From Pedobacter frigiditerrae (lineage in GTDB: Bacteria > Bacteroidota > Bacteroidia > Sphingobacteriales > Sphingobacteriaceae), in NCBI RefSeq assembly GCF_004331645.1, contig NZ_SJSK01000006.1:124001-188000 (forward strand): DNA of 64,000 nt. The letters are read 5' to 3'. Positions 45,316-53,738 of this stretch are shown piece after piece (position 1 is the first letter of the stretch; the number at the start of each line of letters is the position of its first letter). The position numbers and the translations under genes are program-made. The notes below the pieces were generated by a model. The model was given only the letters and a program-made list of their open reading frames with translations. It was not told the origin of the DNA and ran no database searches.

Positions 45316-46764
45316 ATGAAAAGGAATTTATATATACATATTGCTGTAGTTTTTACGCTCTTATTTTCTTTTGGATGTAAGAAGGCAATTAATTTAGAGC
45401 CAGAAAATGCTACATATGACCAGGTTTTTTGGGTAAATGGAGCTAACGTAAATAAAGCAGTTTCAGGCGCCTATTCTTTATTAAGAGATGCATTAAAAGC
45501 AGACAGAAGCTTTTTTATATTCGGAGATTTAGCAGCAAATAATTTTGCCTTAGGTGGAGATTATTGGAACTATACAAGTATTATCAGTAATGGAAAATTT
45601 AACTTCAACTACGTTCCATATTTAGAAGGAAGCGTTCAAGATTGGAGTAGGTTTTACAAAGTGATTAATCAATGCCATTTGATTATTGAAAATGTAAAGA
45701 ATATTCCTGATGCTAAATTTAGTGGTGGTAAAGCAGAAAAAGATAAGCTAGAAGGAGAAGCCCGTTACATAAGAGCTTATACTTATTTCTACATTCAACG
45801 TGTTTGGGGAGATGTGATTTTAACAACAGAATCCTTTAAGGACCCACTAAACATACCGCCTTTGCCACGTAGCGAAGAAGCTAAAACATTGGCATTTTGT
45901 TTAAACGATTTAAGCAAAGCAACATCACTTTTAGGTTATGAAGAACCTAAAACACATGCAAGTAAGGGTAGCGTGTTAGGCTTAACGGCAAACATATATG
46001 CTTGGAAACACGATTACCCTAAAACTCAACTTTATTGTGATAGTGTAATCAACTCAAATAAATACCATTTAGAGGATGTTGCAGACTACAATGATATTTG
46101 GGCTGGAAATAGTCAGGAAAGTATTTTCGAGTTGAACATGCTTTATGATGCCATTAGTAAAAATGAGTCAAGTGGTAGCTTTTTTAATGTTTTCTTAGCT
46201 GCTCCATTTATTACAGATAGAAATGTAAATAGTACTTGGTTTGGTGGCGATACCTTTGATGATATTTTCGTTGATTCGGAAGATCGTAAGGATAAGGTAG
46301 TTCAATTAGCCAACAATGGTTCGCTGTTGCTTACTAAATATATCAATGTAAATTATTACGATCCCAATAATAAAACAGCTTATGTGGTTAGTAATAATTT
46401 GGTGCTAGAACGTTTAGCAGACATCTATTTATTGAGAGCAGAAGCCAGATTTAAAAATGGAAATGAACCGGGATGTTTAACCGATTTAAATTTCGTTAGG
46501 CAACGTGCTGGATTAATTGATTACGCTGGTTCTGGTATAAACTTATTTAATGAGCTGGTAGACGAACGCAGAAGAGAATTGATTGGCGAAGGTTATAATG
46601 CCTTTGATTTAATTAGAATGGAGCAACTTCAACGTTTATACCCAGATTCTTATTCTCCACAAAGAATTGCTCAGAAAGGATATTATTGGCCATTAAACAT
46701 GCGAGTTTTAGGCAAGCAAAATGCTTTACTAACCCAAAATGAATGGTGGAAAGGTCATTTTTAA
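45316..46764 (+). CDS. SusD/RagB-family lipoprotein (second locus)
   Basis: A 482-residue surface lipoprotein with lipobox Cys21 (SFGCKK). The RagB/SusD pattern is clear: EGEARYIRAYTYFYIQRVWGDV in the middle (key part ARYIRAYTYF), LADIYLLRAEARFKNG, and the C-terminal LVDERRRELIGEGYNAFDL and YYWPLNM. It should bind the ligand carried by the SusC partner. Shorter than the xylan-locus SusD (602), so a smaller ligand is possible. Confidence 0.94.
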   Translation: MKRNLYIHIAVVFTLLFSFGCKKAINLEPENATYDQVFWVNGANVNKAVSGAYSLLRDALKADRSFFIFGDLAANNFALGGDYWNYTSIISNGKFNFNYVPYLEGSVQDWSRFYKVINQCHLIIENVKNIPDAKFSGGKAEKDKLEGEARYIRAYTYFYIQRVWGDVILTTESFKDPLNIPPLPRSEEAKTLAFCLNDLSKATSLLGYEEPKTHASKGSVLGLTANIYAWKHDYPKTQLYCDSVINSNKYHLEDVADYNDIWAGNSQESIFELNMLYDAISKNESSGSFFNVFLAAPFITDRNVNSTWFGGDTFDDIFVDSEDRKDKVVQLANNGSLLLTKYINVNYYDPNNKTAYVVSNNLVLERLADIYLLRAEARFKNGNEPGCLTDLNFVRQRAGLIDYAGSGINLFNELVDERRRELIGEGYNAFDLIRMEQLQRLYPDSYSPQRIAQKGYYWPLNMRVLGKQNALLTQNEWWKGHF

Positions 46765-46781
46765 CAATTAAATTTAAAGAA

Positions 46782-47495
46782 ATGAAAAATATTAAAATAT
46801 TATATGCCTTTTTTATATTGGCATTAGCTATAACTTCCTGTAAGCACGATGATTATTTTGTGGGTGGTACCTTACACAATCCAAAAGTAAACATGACTAC
46901 TTACGATTACTTGAAGAGCAATAAAGATCAATTGTTTGATACATTACTCCTAATAGTTGATAAAACGGGTACAAAAGATAAAATAAATCAATCTGGAGTT
47001 ACTTTTTTTGCGCCCACGGATTATTCGATTAAGGCATATTTGTTAAATAAAACATTAGAAGCCCAAAGAAAGGATCCCGCAAAAAGATACACCATAGACA
47101 CATTAATTAAATATGATTTGTCTCACTTTACAGATTCAATTAACGTTTATATTATACCTAGCAAAGTAGAGGCTAGTGCTTTAAATGATAAAGGTACTTT
47201 ATTTCAAACAGCTAAAGCAACAGTAAAAAGCGTAGTGTCTTATGAATATACAGACGATGTTAATTTAGGCTATAACCCAAATAGTGCTAATAAACCTCAA
47301 ATCATGTACTATACCTTTTTGAAAAAAACACTTACACCGCCAATTGTTGCGTCAGAGATAAGCTCAGCTGATGGCGTTCGTAATAGGGTACAAACTTCGG
47401 GTATTGAAACAACCACAGGTATGTTGCACGTGTTAGAAAATGGTAAGCCAGATAGAACTGGGCACATCCTTTATTTTTCGCAAAAAAGAAATTAA
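46782..47495 (+). CDS. Fasciclin-domain lipoprotein
   Basis: A 237-residue lipoprotein started at ATG 46782 (lipobox Cys20, AITSCK); an in-frame ATG at 46743 lies inside susD and would spoil the signal peptide. The fasciclin (FAS1) fold is suggested by TTYDYLKSN, GVTFFAPTDYSI (about 65-76) and the C-terminal GIETTTGMLHVLEN. FAS1 domains mediate adhesion and glycan or protein binding. It lies 17 bases after susD and 15 before the next lipoprotein gene, so it probably belongs to the surface complex of this SusCD system. Confidence 0.82.
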   Translation: MKNIKILYAFFILALAITSCKHDDYFVGGTLHNPKVNMTTYDYLKSNKDQLFDTLLLIVDKTGTKDKINQSGVTFFAPTDYSIKAYLLNKTLEAQRKDPAKRYTIDTLIKYDLSHFTDSINVYIIPSKVEASALNDKGTLFQTAKATVKSVVSYEYTDDVNLGYNPNSANKPQIMYYTFLKKTLTPPIVASEISSADGVRNRVQTSGIETTTGMLHVLENGKPDRTGHILYFSQKRN

Positions 47496-47510
47496 TTTAA
47501 ACCTAATAAG

Positions 47511-48494
47511 ATGAAATTATATAAATATTATGCATTAGGACTATTAAGTTTAATGGTTTTAATTATAGCTTGTAAAAAGCTCCCAGATGGGTTTTTAAGT
47601 GACGGCATTAGATATGAAGAAGACCCTGTTACCATACCACAAGGTCGTGCCTTAAATAGTACGGCATTAAATGTTGATGGCTCTACTCAACCAATGAAAA
47701 TAAAAGTAGTTCACTTTTACGATAAAGCTACGGGTAAAATAGTTGATGAAATGTTCTTTAAAACTTACAAAATAAAAGTTTGGACAGGGATTTATGATCC
47801 AACTACAGACGTTACTGAAGCTTTAATTGCTAAAAAACAGAAAGATTCATTAGTTAACCCAATCCATATTAATGATGCAAGTGGGCAAGTTCAGGCGAAT
47901 TATACGAGTAGCAATATTCCCGTAGGTAATTATACGTTTGATTTAGAGATTTCTAATCCAGCAGGGAAAAAAGTGTATCCAAAAATCGGGAACTTTAATG
48001 TAACTCCTTCTGTTGCTTATGAATTACCAGGTACGCCATACAATCAGCTAAGAAGAGTGGGCAATGAGGCCCAGTCGCAAAACATTGGAGTGCCAACAGT
48101 AACTATAGTTCGTACACCAAGTACAGAATTAAAAGTTATACTGAGAATGCTTGATAAAAATGGTGTAGCATTTAATCCACTGGCTGGAGAAATTGTAACA
48201 CGCCCTTTAGCTGGATTAACTACTGGTGCGCTACAAACCATGAAAGATTATGCTATTAAAACTGTTATGTTTAATGATAGAATGGAATTTACTTTCGGAA
48301 CAGTTCCATTTCCTTTAGTATCACTTGGTAATGGTTTTAATTATTACTACCGTATTCCAACTCAATTCGTAAAGTTTGATAATCCTACTTTAGGTTTGGA
48401 TCAATGGTCTTCTAATCCGCGATTTGTTTTTCAATCATTTCAGGATGGAATTTATAACATCGATCTAAAATTCCCTGACATGTCTCATAGGTAG
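47511..48494 (+). CDS. DUF5007-like surface lipoprotein
   Basis: A 327-residue lipoprotein (lipobox Cys21, LIIACKK). Residues about 25-165 look like an all-beta, Ig-like domain (VPVGNYTFDLEISNPAGKK-type strands) and the rest is a second beta domain (FNYYYRIP). It resembles DUF5007 proteins encoded next to SusCD/fasciclin genes in Sphingobacteriaceae; that name is recalled, not proven. It is probably a glycan-binding partner, analogous to SusE/F. Last gene of the operon, 22 bases before a strong terminator. Confidence 0.7.
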   Translation: MKLYKYYALGLLSLMVLIIACKKLPDGFLSDGIRYEEDPVTIPQGRALNSTALNVDGSTQPMKIKVVHFYDKATGKIVDEMFFKTYKIKVWTGIYDPTTDVTEALIAKKQKDSLVNPIHINDASGQVQANYTSSNIPVGNYTFDLEISNPAGKKVYPKIGNFNVTPSVAYELPGTPYNQLRRVGNEAQSQNIGVPTVTIVRTPSTELKVILRMLDKNGVAFNPLAGEIVTRPLAGLTTGALQTMKDYAIKTVMFNDRMEFTFGTVPFPLVSLGNGFNYYYRIPTQFVKFDNPTLGLDQWSSNPRFVFQSFQDGIYNIDLKFPDMSHR

Positions 48495-48516
48495 CCAATT
48501 GAAATATTAATTAAAG

Positions 48517-48543
48517 AGCCTCCCGATATTCGGGAGGCTTTTG
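48517..48543 (+). terminator. Intrinsic terminator after second susCD operon
   Basis: A 10-bp stem (AGCCTCCCGA, loop TAT, TCGGGAGGCT) followed by TTTG. It separates the SusCD operon from the fucosidase gene. Confidence 0.85.
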
Positions 48544-48607
48544 TTATTTTAATAAGTTAATTTTAAGTTTATAGTGATTTGAGAAACTTCATCCTAAAAT
48601 TCATACA

Positions 48608-49930
48608 ATGAAAAAAATACTCTTCACCACCTTCCTCTTCATTTCTGTTATTCTAGTCAACGCACAGTCTTATACACCAACAGCGTCTAATCTCGAGTCT
48701 AGAAAATGGTTTAATGATGCTCGATTTGGACTATTTATTCACTGGGGCCCATTTAGTATTCCAGGTAGTGGAGAATGGGTAATGAATCAGCGTAAAATAA
48801 CGGTTAATAATTATTCAAGACTAAAAGATTTTTTTAACCCTACCGCTTTTGATGCAGCGCAGTATGTAAGTATGGCTAAAAATGCAGGTATGAAGTATAT
48901 CACTTTAATTACCCGCCATCATGATGGTTTTAGCATGTGGGACACTAAGTATTCTGATTTTAATATCATGAATACGCCATACAAAAAAGATATTGTTAAA
49001 ATGTTTGCTGATGAATGCCATAAACAAGGCATAAAATTATTCTTATATTATTCATTGGTAGATTGGAGACGAGATGATTACCCAAGAGAAACTGGTAAAA
49101 CAGGGCAATTCAGCGATCGTAAAGGCAGAAGTGATTATGCCAGTTACTTGCAATTCATGAAAAACCAATTAACAGAACTGCTAACTAATTATGGCGAAGT
49201 TGCTGGAATTTGGTTTGATGGTCATTGGGATCAAACTGCTCCAGAGGGCGAGAAAGACAGGACCTCTCGAATAGATTGGAAATACGAAGAAATTTATGGA
49301 CTTATTCATAAACTGCAACCTCAATGTTTAATTGGTAATAATCACCACTTATCCCCATTTGTAGGCGAAGATTTTCAAATGTTTGAAAAGGATTTGCCAG
49401 GAGAAAATAAATCTGGACTAAGCTTTCAAGAGGCATCAGATAAATTGCCAGTAGAAGTTTGCGAAACCATTAACGGTTCTTGGGGTTTTAATTTAACGGA
49501 CACTACCTATAAAACCCATAAGCAATTAATAGATTATCTAGTAAAAGCATCTTCTTTGGGTACAAACTTGCTACTTAATATAGGGCCAATGCCAAACGGA
49601 CAAGTACAGCCAGAATTTGTAGAGCGTTTACAATGGATGGGAACTTGGCTAAAAACATATGGCGAAAGCATTTACGGAACTGAAGCTGGTTACTTGAAAC
49701 CGCAAGAATGGGGCAGTATCACTAAAAAAGGCAACAGAATGTATATTCATATCTTAAACAGTAAAACAACGCAGGTTAACCTTCCCAATTTTCCGGTTAA
49801 GAAAATTAAGAAGGCTTTTTTGCTAAAAGATAATAGTTCGGTAACGACTAAAATTAATAATGGTACAGCAAACATTTCAGTTAATTTAACCGATAATGAA
49901 CCTGATCGCGTAATTGTTTTAGAATTATAA
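48608..49930 (+). CDS. GH29 alpha-L-fucosidase
   Basis: A 440-residue secreted enzyme (signal peptide to about residue 20, VNAQ). GH29 motifs: WFNDARFGLFIHWGPFS near the start, TRHHDGFSMWDTKYSDFN (key part RHHDGFSMW) and the nucleophile in GIWFDGHWD (Asp204). A C-terminal beta-domain follows at about 340-440. It removes terminal alpha-L-fucose from glycans. It is transcribed apart from the SusCD operon because a terminator lies between, but may act on the same substrate. Confidence 0.94.
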   Translation: MKKILFTTFLFISVILVNAQSYTPTASNLESRKWFNDARFGLFIHWGPFSIPGSGEWVMNQRKITVNNYSRLKDFFNPTAFDAAQYVSMAKNAGMKYITLITRHHDGFSMWDTKYSDFNIMNTPYKKDIVKMFADECHKQGIKLFLYYSLVDWRRDDYPRETGKTGQFSDRKGRSDYASYLQFMKNQLTELLTNYGEVAGIWFDGHWDQTAPEGEKDRTSRIDWKYEEIYGLIHKLQPQCLIGNNHHLSPFVGEDFQMFEKDLPGENKSGLSFQEASDKLPVEVCETINGSWGFNLTDTTYKTHKQLIDYLVKASSLGTNLLLNIGPMPNGQVQPEFVERLQWMGTWLKTYGESIYGTEAGYLKPQEWGSITKKGNRMYIHILNSKTTQVNLPNFPVKKIKKAFLLKDNSSVTTKINNGTANISVNLTDNEPDRVIVLEL

Positions 49931-50043
49931 GTAAGCTAGTTCTTGACTGCGATCAGCGACCCCTATTGAGGTAACAATTTCGTGCTCGTTGCAAATTATG
50001 GCGTTCATTTTTTGATATTTATAGGCTCAAACAACCTAAACAA

Positions 50044-51618
50044 ATGAAGAGAATTTTTACCACAACACTTATTGCCTTAAGTTTTGTAAGCATTTCTTAT
50101 GCTCAACAACGTCAACAAGGACAAAGACCAGCTGCTACAGCAAGTGCATCTACAACTACTGCTCCTGCTAAAGAAGAAACAAAAATCAATACCAATATTG
50201 CTTCTAGAACCATAGTTCCAGAGAGTTCGGTTGTAACCAATAAAACGGTAACCATAAACGGAAAAGCTATCCCTTACAAAGCTACAACAGGTACTTTGCC
50301 AGTTTGGGATGAAGACGGAAAACCAATCGCTGGTTTGTTTTATACTTATTACGAACGTTCTGATGTTCAAAATAAAGACAAAAGACCATTGGTGATTTCA
50401 TTTAACGGTGGGCCGGGTTCTGCTTCAGTTTGGATGCATATTGCCTACACAGGGCCAGTTGTTCTAAACATAGACGATGAAGGATACCCAATTCAACCTT
50501 ATGGGTATAAAGATAACAGTTCATCAATTTTAGATGTAGCAGATATTGTTTACATAGACCCAGTAAATACAGGCTATTCTCGTGCTACAAGCAAAGATGT
50601 ACCGACAAGTAAGTTTTTTGGGGTTAGAGCAGATATCAAATACTTGGCGGAGTGGATCAATACATTTGTAACCCGCAACAACAGATGGGCATCTCCTAAA
50701 TTTTTAATTGGCGAAAGTTATGGCACAACTCGTGTATCTGGCTTAGCCTTAGAATTGCAAAGTAACCAATGGATGTATTTAAATGGTGTAATTCTGGTTT
50801 CACCAACAGAATTAGGAATAGAAAGAGGTACTGTTGTAGAGGCAGCTTTGCGCTTACCATATTTTGCAGCAACGGCTTGGTACCATAAAATGTTACCTGC
50901 AGATTTGCAAGGCAAAAAACTGACTGCAATGCTACCGGAGGTAGAGAACTTTACCGTTAATGAGCTTATTCCTGCTATTGCAAAAGGTGGATTTTTACCT
51001 ATGGCCGAAAAGCAAAAAATAGCTGCAAAAATGGCTAAATATTCTGGAATTTCAGAAAAGGTCATTTTGCAGAATAACTTAGATATATCAACCAATTTGT
51101 TTTGGAAAGAATTATTAAGAGATAAAGGATTTACCGTTGGAAGATTAGATTCGAGATATAAAGGTATTGATAAGGCTGATGCTGGCGAAGGACCAGATTA
51201 TAATGCAGAATTAACGTCTTGGCTACATTCATTTACGCCTGCAATTAACATGTACATCCGTAATGAGCTTAATTATAAAACTGATTTAAAATATAACATG
51301 TTCGGACCAGTTAATCCTTGGGATAGAACAGGCGACCAAACAGGTGAGAATTTGAGATCTGCTATGGCGCAAAATCCATACTTACATGTATTGGTGCAAT
51401 CTGGTTATTATGATGGTGCTTGCGATTATTTTAACGCTAAATATAACATGTGGCAAATGGACCCAAGTGGTAAATTGAAAGATAGAATGAGCTGGGAAGG
51501 ATATGAAAGCGGCCATATGATGTATTTGCGCAAGCCAGATTTAAAAATGGGTAATGATCATATTAGAGATTTCATAGAAAAAGCAGTGCCTAAATTTGGT
51601 ACACCAGCTAAGTTCTAA
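50044..51618 (+). CDS. S10-family serine carboxypeptidase-like protein
   Basis: A 524-residue secreted alpha/beta-hydrolase; signal peptide to about residue 20 (SYAQ), then a Gln/Ala/Thr-rich low-complexity stretch. S10 features: oxyanion motif FNGGPGSASVW, nucleophile Ser225 (LIGESYGTTR), Asp457 (QSGYYDGACDYF) and His491 (GYESGHMMY). It would remove C-terminal residues from peptides in the periplasm or outside. It stands alone between two spacers. Confidence 0.9.
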   Translation: MKRIFTTTLIALSFVSISYAQQRQQGQRPAATASASTTTAPAKEETKINTNIASRTIVPESSVVTNKTVTINGKAIPYKATTGTLPVWDEDGKPIAGLFYTYYERSDVQNKDKRPLVISFNGGPGSASVWMHIAYTGPVVLNIDDEGYPIQPYGYKDNSSSILDVADIVYIDPVNTGYSRATSKDVPTSKFFGVRADIKYLAEWINTFVTRNNRWASPKFLIGESYGTTRVSGLALELQSNQWMYLNGVILVSPTELGIERGTVVEAALRLPYFAATAWYHKMLPADLQGKKLTAMLPEVENFTVNELIPAIAKGGFLPMAEKQKIAAKMAKYSGISEKVILQNNLDISTNLFWKELLRDKGFTVGRLDSRYKGIDKADAGEGPDYNAELTSWLHSFTPAINMYIRNELNYKTDLKYNMFGPVNPWDRTGDQTGENLRSAMAQNPYLHVLVQSGYYDGACDYFNAKYNMWQMDPSGKLKDRMSWEGYESGHMMYLRKPDLKMGNDHIRDFIEKAVPKFGTPAKF

Positions 51619-51703
51619 ATCCATAAACATTAAGAAGTAATACGCTTATTGTTCTCTAGCTCTTCCTTAACTAACAAGTAGGTATCGGGGTTAACAAACT
51701 CAT

Positions 51704-51787
51704 ATCAAACAAGGATTTGATTAGGGGTTAACAGGGAGATTACCCCTGTTAACCCCCTGTTAGCTCCCTGTTGAATCCCTGTTGGTA
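51704..51787. repeat. Second inverted array of 11-bp units
   Basis: Four contiguous 11-bp units (51744-51787: CCCTGTTAACC, CCCTGTTAGCT, CCCTGTTGAAT, CCCTGTTGGTA) are preceded, after a 7-base spacer, by three 11-bp units in opposite sense (51704-51736: ATCAAACAAGG, ATTTGATTAGG, GGTTAACAGGG). The inner pair forms a perfect GGGGTTAACAGGG/CCCTGTTAACCCC palindrome. Unit length and symmetry equal those of the array at 20632-20734 although the unit sequence differs. Confidence 0.82.
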
Positions 51788-52184
51788 TATGATGGTGCCT
51801 AGATTGATTATAGCACAGTATAAAGATTTAACCAACTTAATTTCAGTACAAATTCTACATCTGCATTTCCCCAAGAGGAAAAAAACAGAATCTGAAGCCA
51901 ATCGTTTTGAGGCAATCATCTTTAAGACCCATGTTAAACCAAGAATGGATTAAAAATGAGATGGTAAACTGCTAAGTACAAGCTTAATGGTGTCGATAAA
52001 TAGTTGAGAGTTAGGAGTTAAGATGGAGTGGAGATGCCAAGCTCAAGATTCAAAACTCCGAACTATTTTAATTATATTAAGCTTTAATGTGTCTTCACTA
52101 ACCAATTAGTTTTCTTAATTTCTTAACTTTTAGTTAACGCTATTTATCTAAATTTTTATTGTATTATGTTTCGGGATAATTCCT

Positions 52185-52192
52185 TATTTTTG
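52185..52192 (+). promoter_or_regulatory. Possible -7 box of accA
   Basis: TATTTTTG fits TAnnTTTG. It lies only 10 bases before the accA ATG, implying a leader of a few bases. A TTG at 52159-52161 is 23 bases upstream, slightly too far for a standard -33 box. Confidence 0.45.
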
Positions 52193-52202
52193 TAACCCGC
52201 AT

Positions 52203-53168
52203 ATGGAACAGATCAAAACATCATTCGATTTCGAAAAACCTTTAGCTGATTTAATGCAGCAAATTGAAAAGGTAAAACAAGTTGCTGATAAAACTAAGGT
52301 AGACATGTCTGCAACTTTAGCAGAACTTGACGAAAAAGTAGCTCATACTAGTAAAAACCTATATAATAACCTAACAGGATGGCAGAAAGTTCAAATGTCT
52401 CGCCACGCTGAAAGACCTCAAACTTTAGACTATATCAATATGATTTGCGATGATTTCATCGAAATGCATGGGGATAGAACCGTAAAGGATGATAAGGCAA
52501 TTATTGGTGGTTTTGCAACAATTGATGGTCAAACCGTTATGATTATCGGTCACCAAAAAGGAAAGAACACTAAAGAGCGTCAATATCGTAACTTCGGAAT
52601 GGCAAACCCAGAGGGTTATAGAAAAGCTTTACGTTTAATGCGCTTAGCTGAGAAATTTAATAAGCCAGTTATTTCTTTTATTGATACAATGGGTGCTTAC
52701 CCAGGTTTGGAAGCGGAAGAACGTGGACAAGGGGAAGCTATTGCCCGTAACTTGTTAGAGATGTCTGTTTTAAGAGTGCCAATTCTATGTTTTGTTGTAG
52801 GAGAAGGGGCATCTGGAGGAGCATTGGGTATTGGTATTGGCGATAAAGTTTATATGCTAGAGCATACTTGGTATTCTGTAATCTCACCAGAATCTTGTTC
52901 TTCTATTTTATGGAGAAGCTGGGATTTTAAAGAGAAAGCAGCAGAATGCTTGAAATTAACCTCAGACGATATGTTTAGCAATAAATTAATTGATGGTGTG
53001 GTAAAAGAACCACTTGGAGGCGCTCACCAAAATCCAGAGTTAATGGGCGAAACCTTAAAAGCCCAGATTTTAAAAGATTTAAAAGAATTAAAGAAAGTAA
53101 ATACTGATAAACTAATATCAACTAGAATTGAGAAATTTTGTGATATGGGTGTAGTTGTAGAGAATTAG
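52203..53168 (+). CDS. accA: Acetyl-CoA carboxylase carboxyltransferase subunit alpha
   Basis: A 321-residue subunit of the biotin-dependent carboxylase that makes malonyl-CoA for fatty-acid synthesis. The start FDFEKPLADLMQQIEKV, the segment LMRLAEKFNKPVISFIDT, and the GEGASGGALGIGIGD oxyanion region are typical AccA; length matches the usual 315-325. No accD is adjacent, as is common. It is followed by a dispersed repeat and a strong terminator. Confidence 0.97.
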   Translation: MEQIKTSFDFEKPLADLMQQIEKVKQVADKTKVDMSATLAELDEKVAHTSKNLYNNLTGWQKVQMSRHAERPQTLDYINMICDDFIEMHGDRTVKDDKAIIGGFATIDGQTVMIIGHQKGKNTKERQYRNFGMANPEGYRKALRLMRLAEKFNKPVISFIDTMGAYPGLEAEERGQGEAIARNLLEMSVLRVPILCFVVGEGASGGALGIGIGDKVYMLEHTWYSVISPESCSSILWRSWDFKEKAAECLKLTSDDMFSNKLIDGVVKEPLGGAHQNPELMGETLKAQILKDLKELKKVNTDKLISTRIEKFCDMGVVVEN

Positions 53169-53176
53169 TTTTTTCT

Positions 53177-53276
53177 TTTGTCATTCAGAGTACAGCGAAG
53201 AATCTAGCGGAATAGATTCTTTTTATTAGATTCCTCCTCCAAGGGAGTCCCTTTGGGACAAAATCGGGAATGACAA
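53177..53276. repeat. TGTCATTC/GAATGACA dispersed element, copy 3
   Basis: TTTTGTCATTC at 53177-53187 and GAATGACAA at 53268-53276 bound about 100 bases that include cagcgaagaatc and a CCAAGGGAGTCCCTTTGG hairpin. It lies just after accA. Confidence 0.65.
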
Positions 53277-53290
53277 TCACACTAAGCATA

Positions 53291-53324
53291 AAAAAAGTCC
53301 CGATCATTTGATCGGGACTTTTTT
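53291..53324. terminator. Bidirectional terminator, left flank of peptide/HTH cassette
   Basis: A 10-bp GC-rich perfect stem (GTCCCGATCA, TT, TGATCGGGAC) between A6 and T6. It can end accA (plus) and the peptide gene (minus). An identical 34-base copy is at 54154-54187. Confidence 0.9.
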
Positions 53325-53393
53325 AACAAAAGTCTTATTAGTTCAATAATAATTTTAAAGGTTCAGGAATAAAATTTTATGTAAGATCAATTG

Positions 53394-53588
53394 TTATTCG
53401 CAACATTTAGAATATCTAGGAGTACATATTTCTGGTGGAAAACCATTATTTACTATAGCTGGACATGACGTGCCCTCCAATATACAAACCCCTTTGCACT
53501 TCCCACTATCACTTTCATCGCCAACAACCTCATTACCACCCATTACTTTTTTCATTTCAGCTTTGCTGAGTAAATTTACCTTTTTCAT
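53394..53588 (-). CDS. Double-glycine-leader Cys-rich peptide (GG-Bacteroidales natural-product precursor type)
   Basis: A 64-residue peptide. The leader MKKVNLLSKAEMKKVMGG matches the pattern of Bacteroidetes precursors cleaved after a double Gly by a peptidase-containing ABC transporter. The 46-residue core is acidic at first (VVGDESDSGK) and then has six Cys (31, 35, 42, 55, 62, 63), enough for three disulphides or thioethers. No modification enzyme or exporter is nearby, so processing would use proteins encoded elsewhere. A TAAATTTG -7 box lies at 53642-53649 on its strand. It is divergent from an XRE regulator gene. Biological activity is unknown. Confidence 0.8.
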   Translation of the reverse strand: MKKVNLLSKAEMKKVMGGNEVVGDESDSGKCKGVCILEGTSCPAIVNNGFPPEICTPRYSKCCE

Positions 53589-53677
53589 AATTCAATTTTT
53601 TGATTTATGTAAATCTATGTAGTTGATTATTGTATTTTGTTCAAATTTAGAATAACATTATCTATTTTAGGAATGAA

Positions 53678-53719
53678 TTCAATCTTTTCGGGAATAATTA
53701 TATTCCTGAAAAGATTGAA
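53678..53719. promoter_or_regulatory. 19-bp stem-loop upstream of XRE gene
   Basis: Arms 53678-53696 and 53701-53719 are complementary over 19 bp with a single G-T mismatch (G-U in RNA) and a 4-base loop ATTA. It ends 19 bases before the XRE start at 53739. It may be an extended operator for the XRE protein, or a leader hairpin that controls its translation. Confidence 0.8.
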
Positions 53720-53738
53720 ATGGTTTTTAAATTACAAT

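Larger units (their letters stand above)
51619..52202. other. Spacer with second 11-bp-unit inverted array
   Basis: 584 bases with no gene. The array at 51704-51787 is described separately. The rest is AT-rich and ends with the accA promoter region. An open frame at 51771-51953 runs out of the array and has no coding character. Confidence 0.65.

Noticed and set aside
51771..51953. A 60-codon frame after the 11-bp array
   Set aside because: It starts within the repeat array and shows no family or start signal.
53394..53588. Lanthipeptide cluster
   Set aside because: No lanthionine synthetase, radical-SAM enzyme or exporter is encoded nearby; only the precursor-like peptide is visible.
53637..53738. 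N-terminal extension of the XRE protein from a TTG codon
   Set aside because: It would translate through the large stem-loop and promoter region and gives an odd hydrophobic start; ATG 53739 is preferred.
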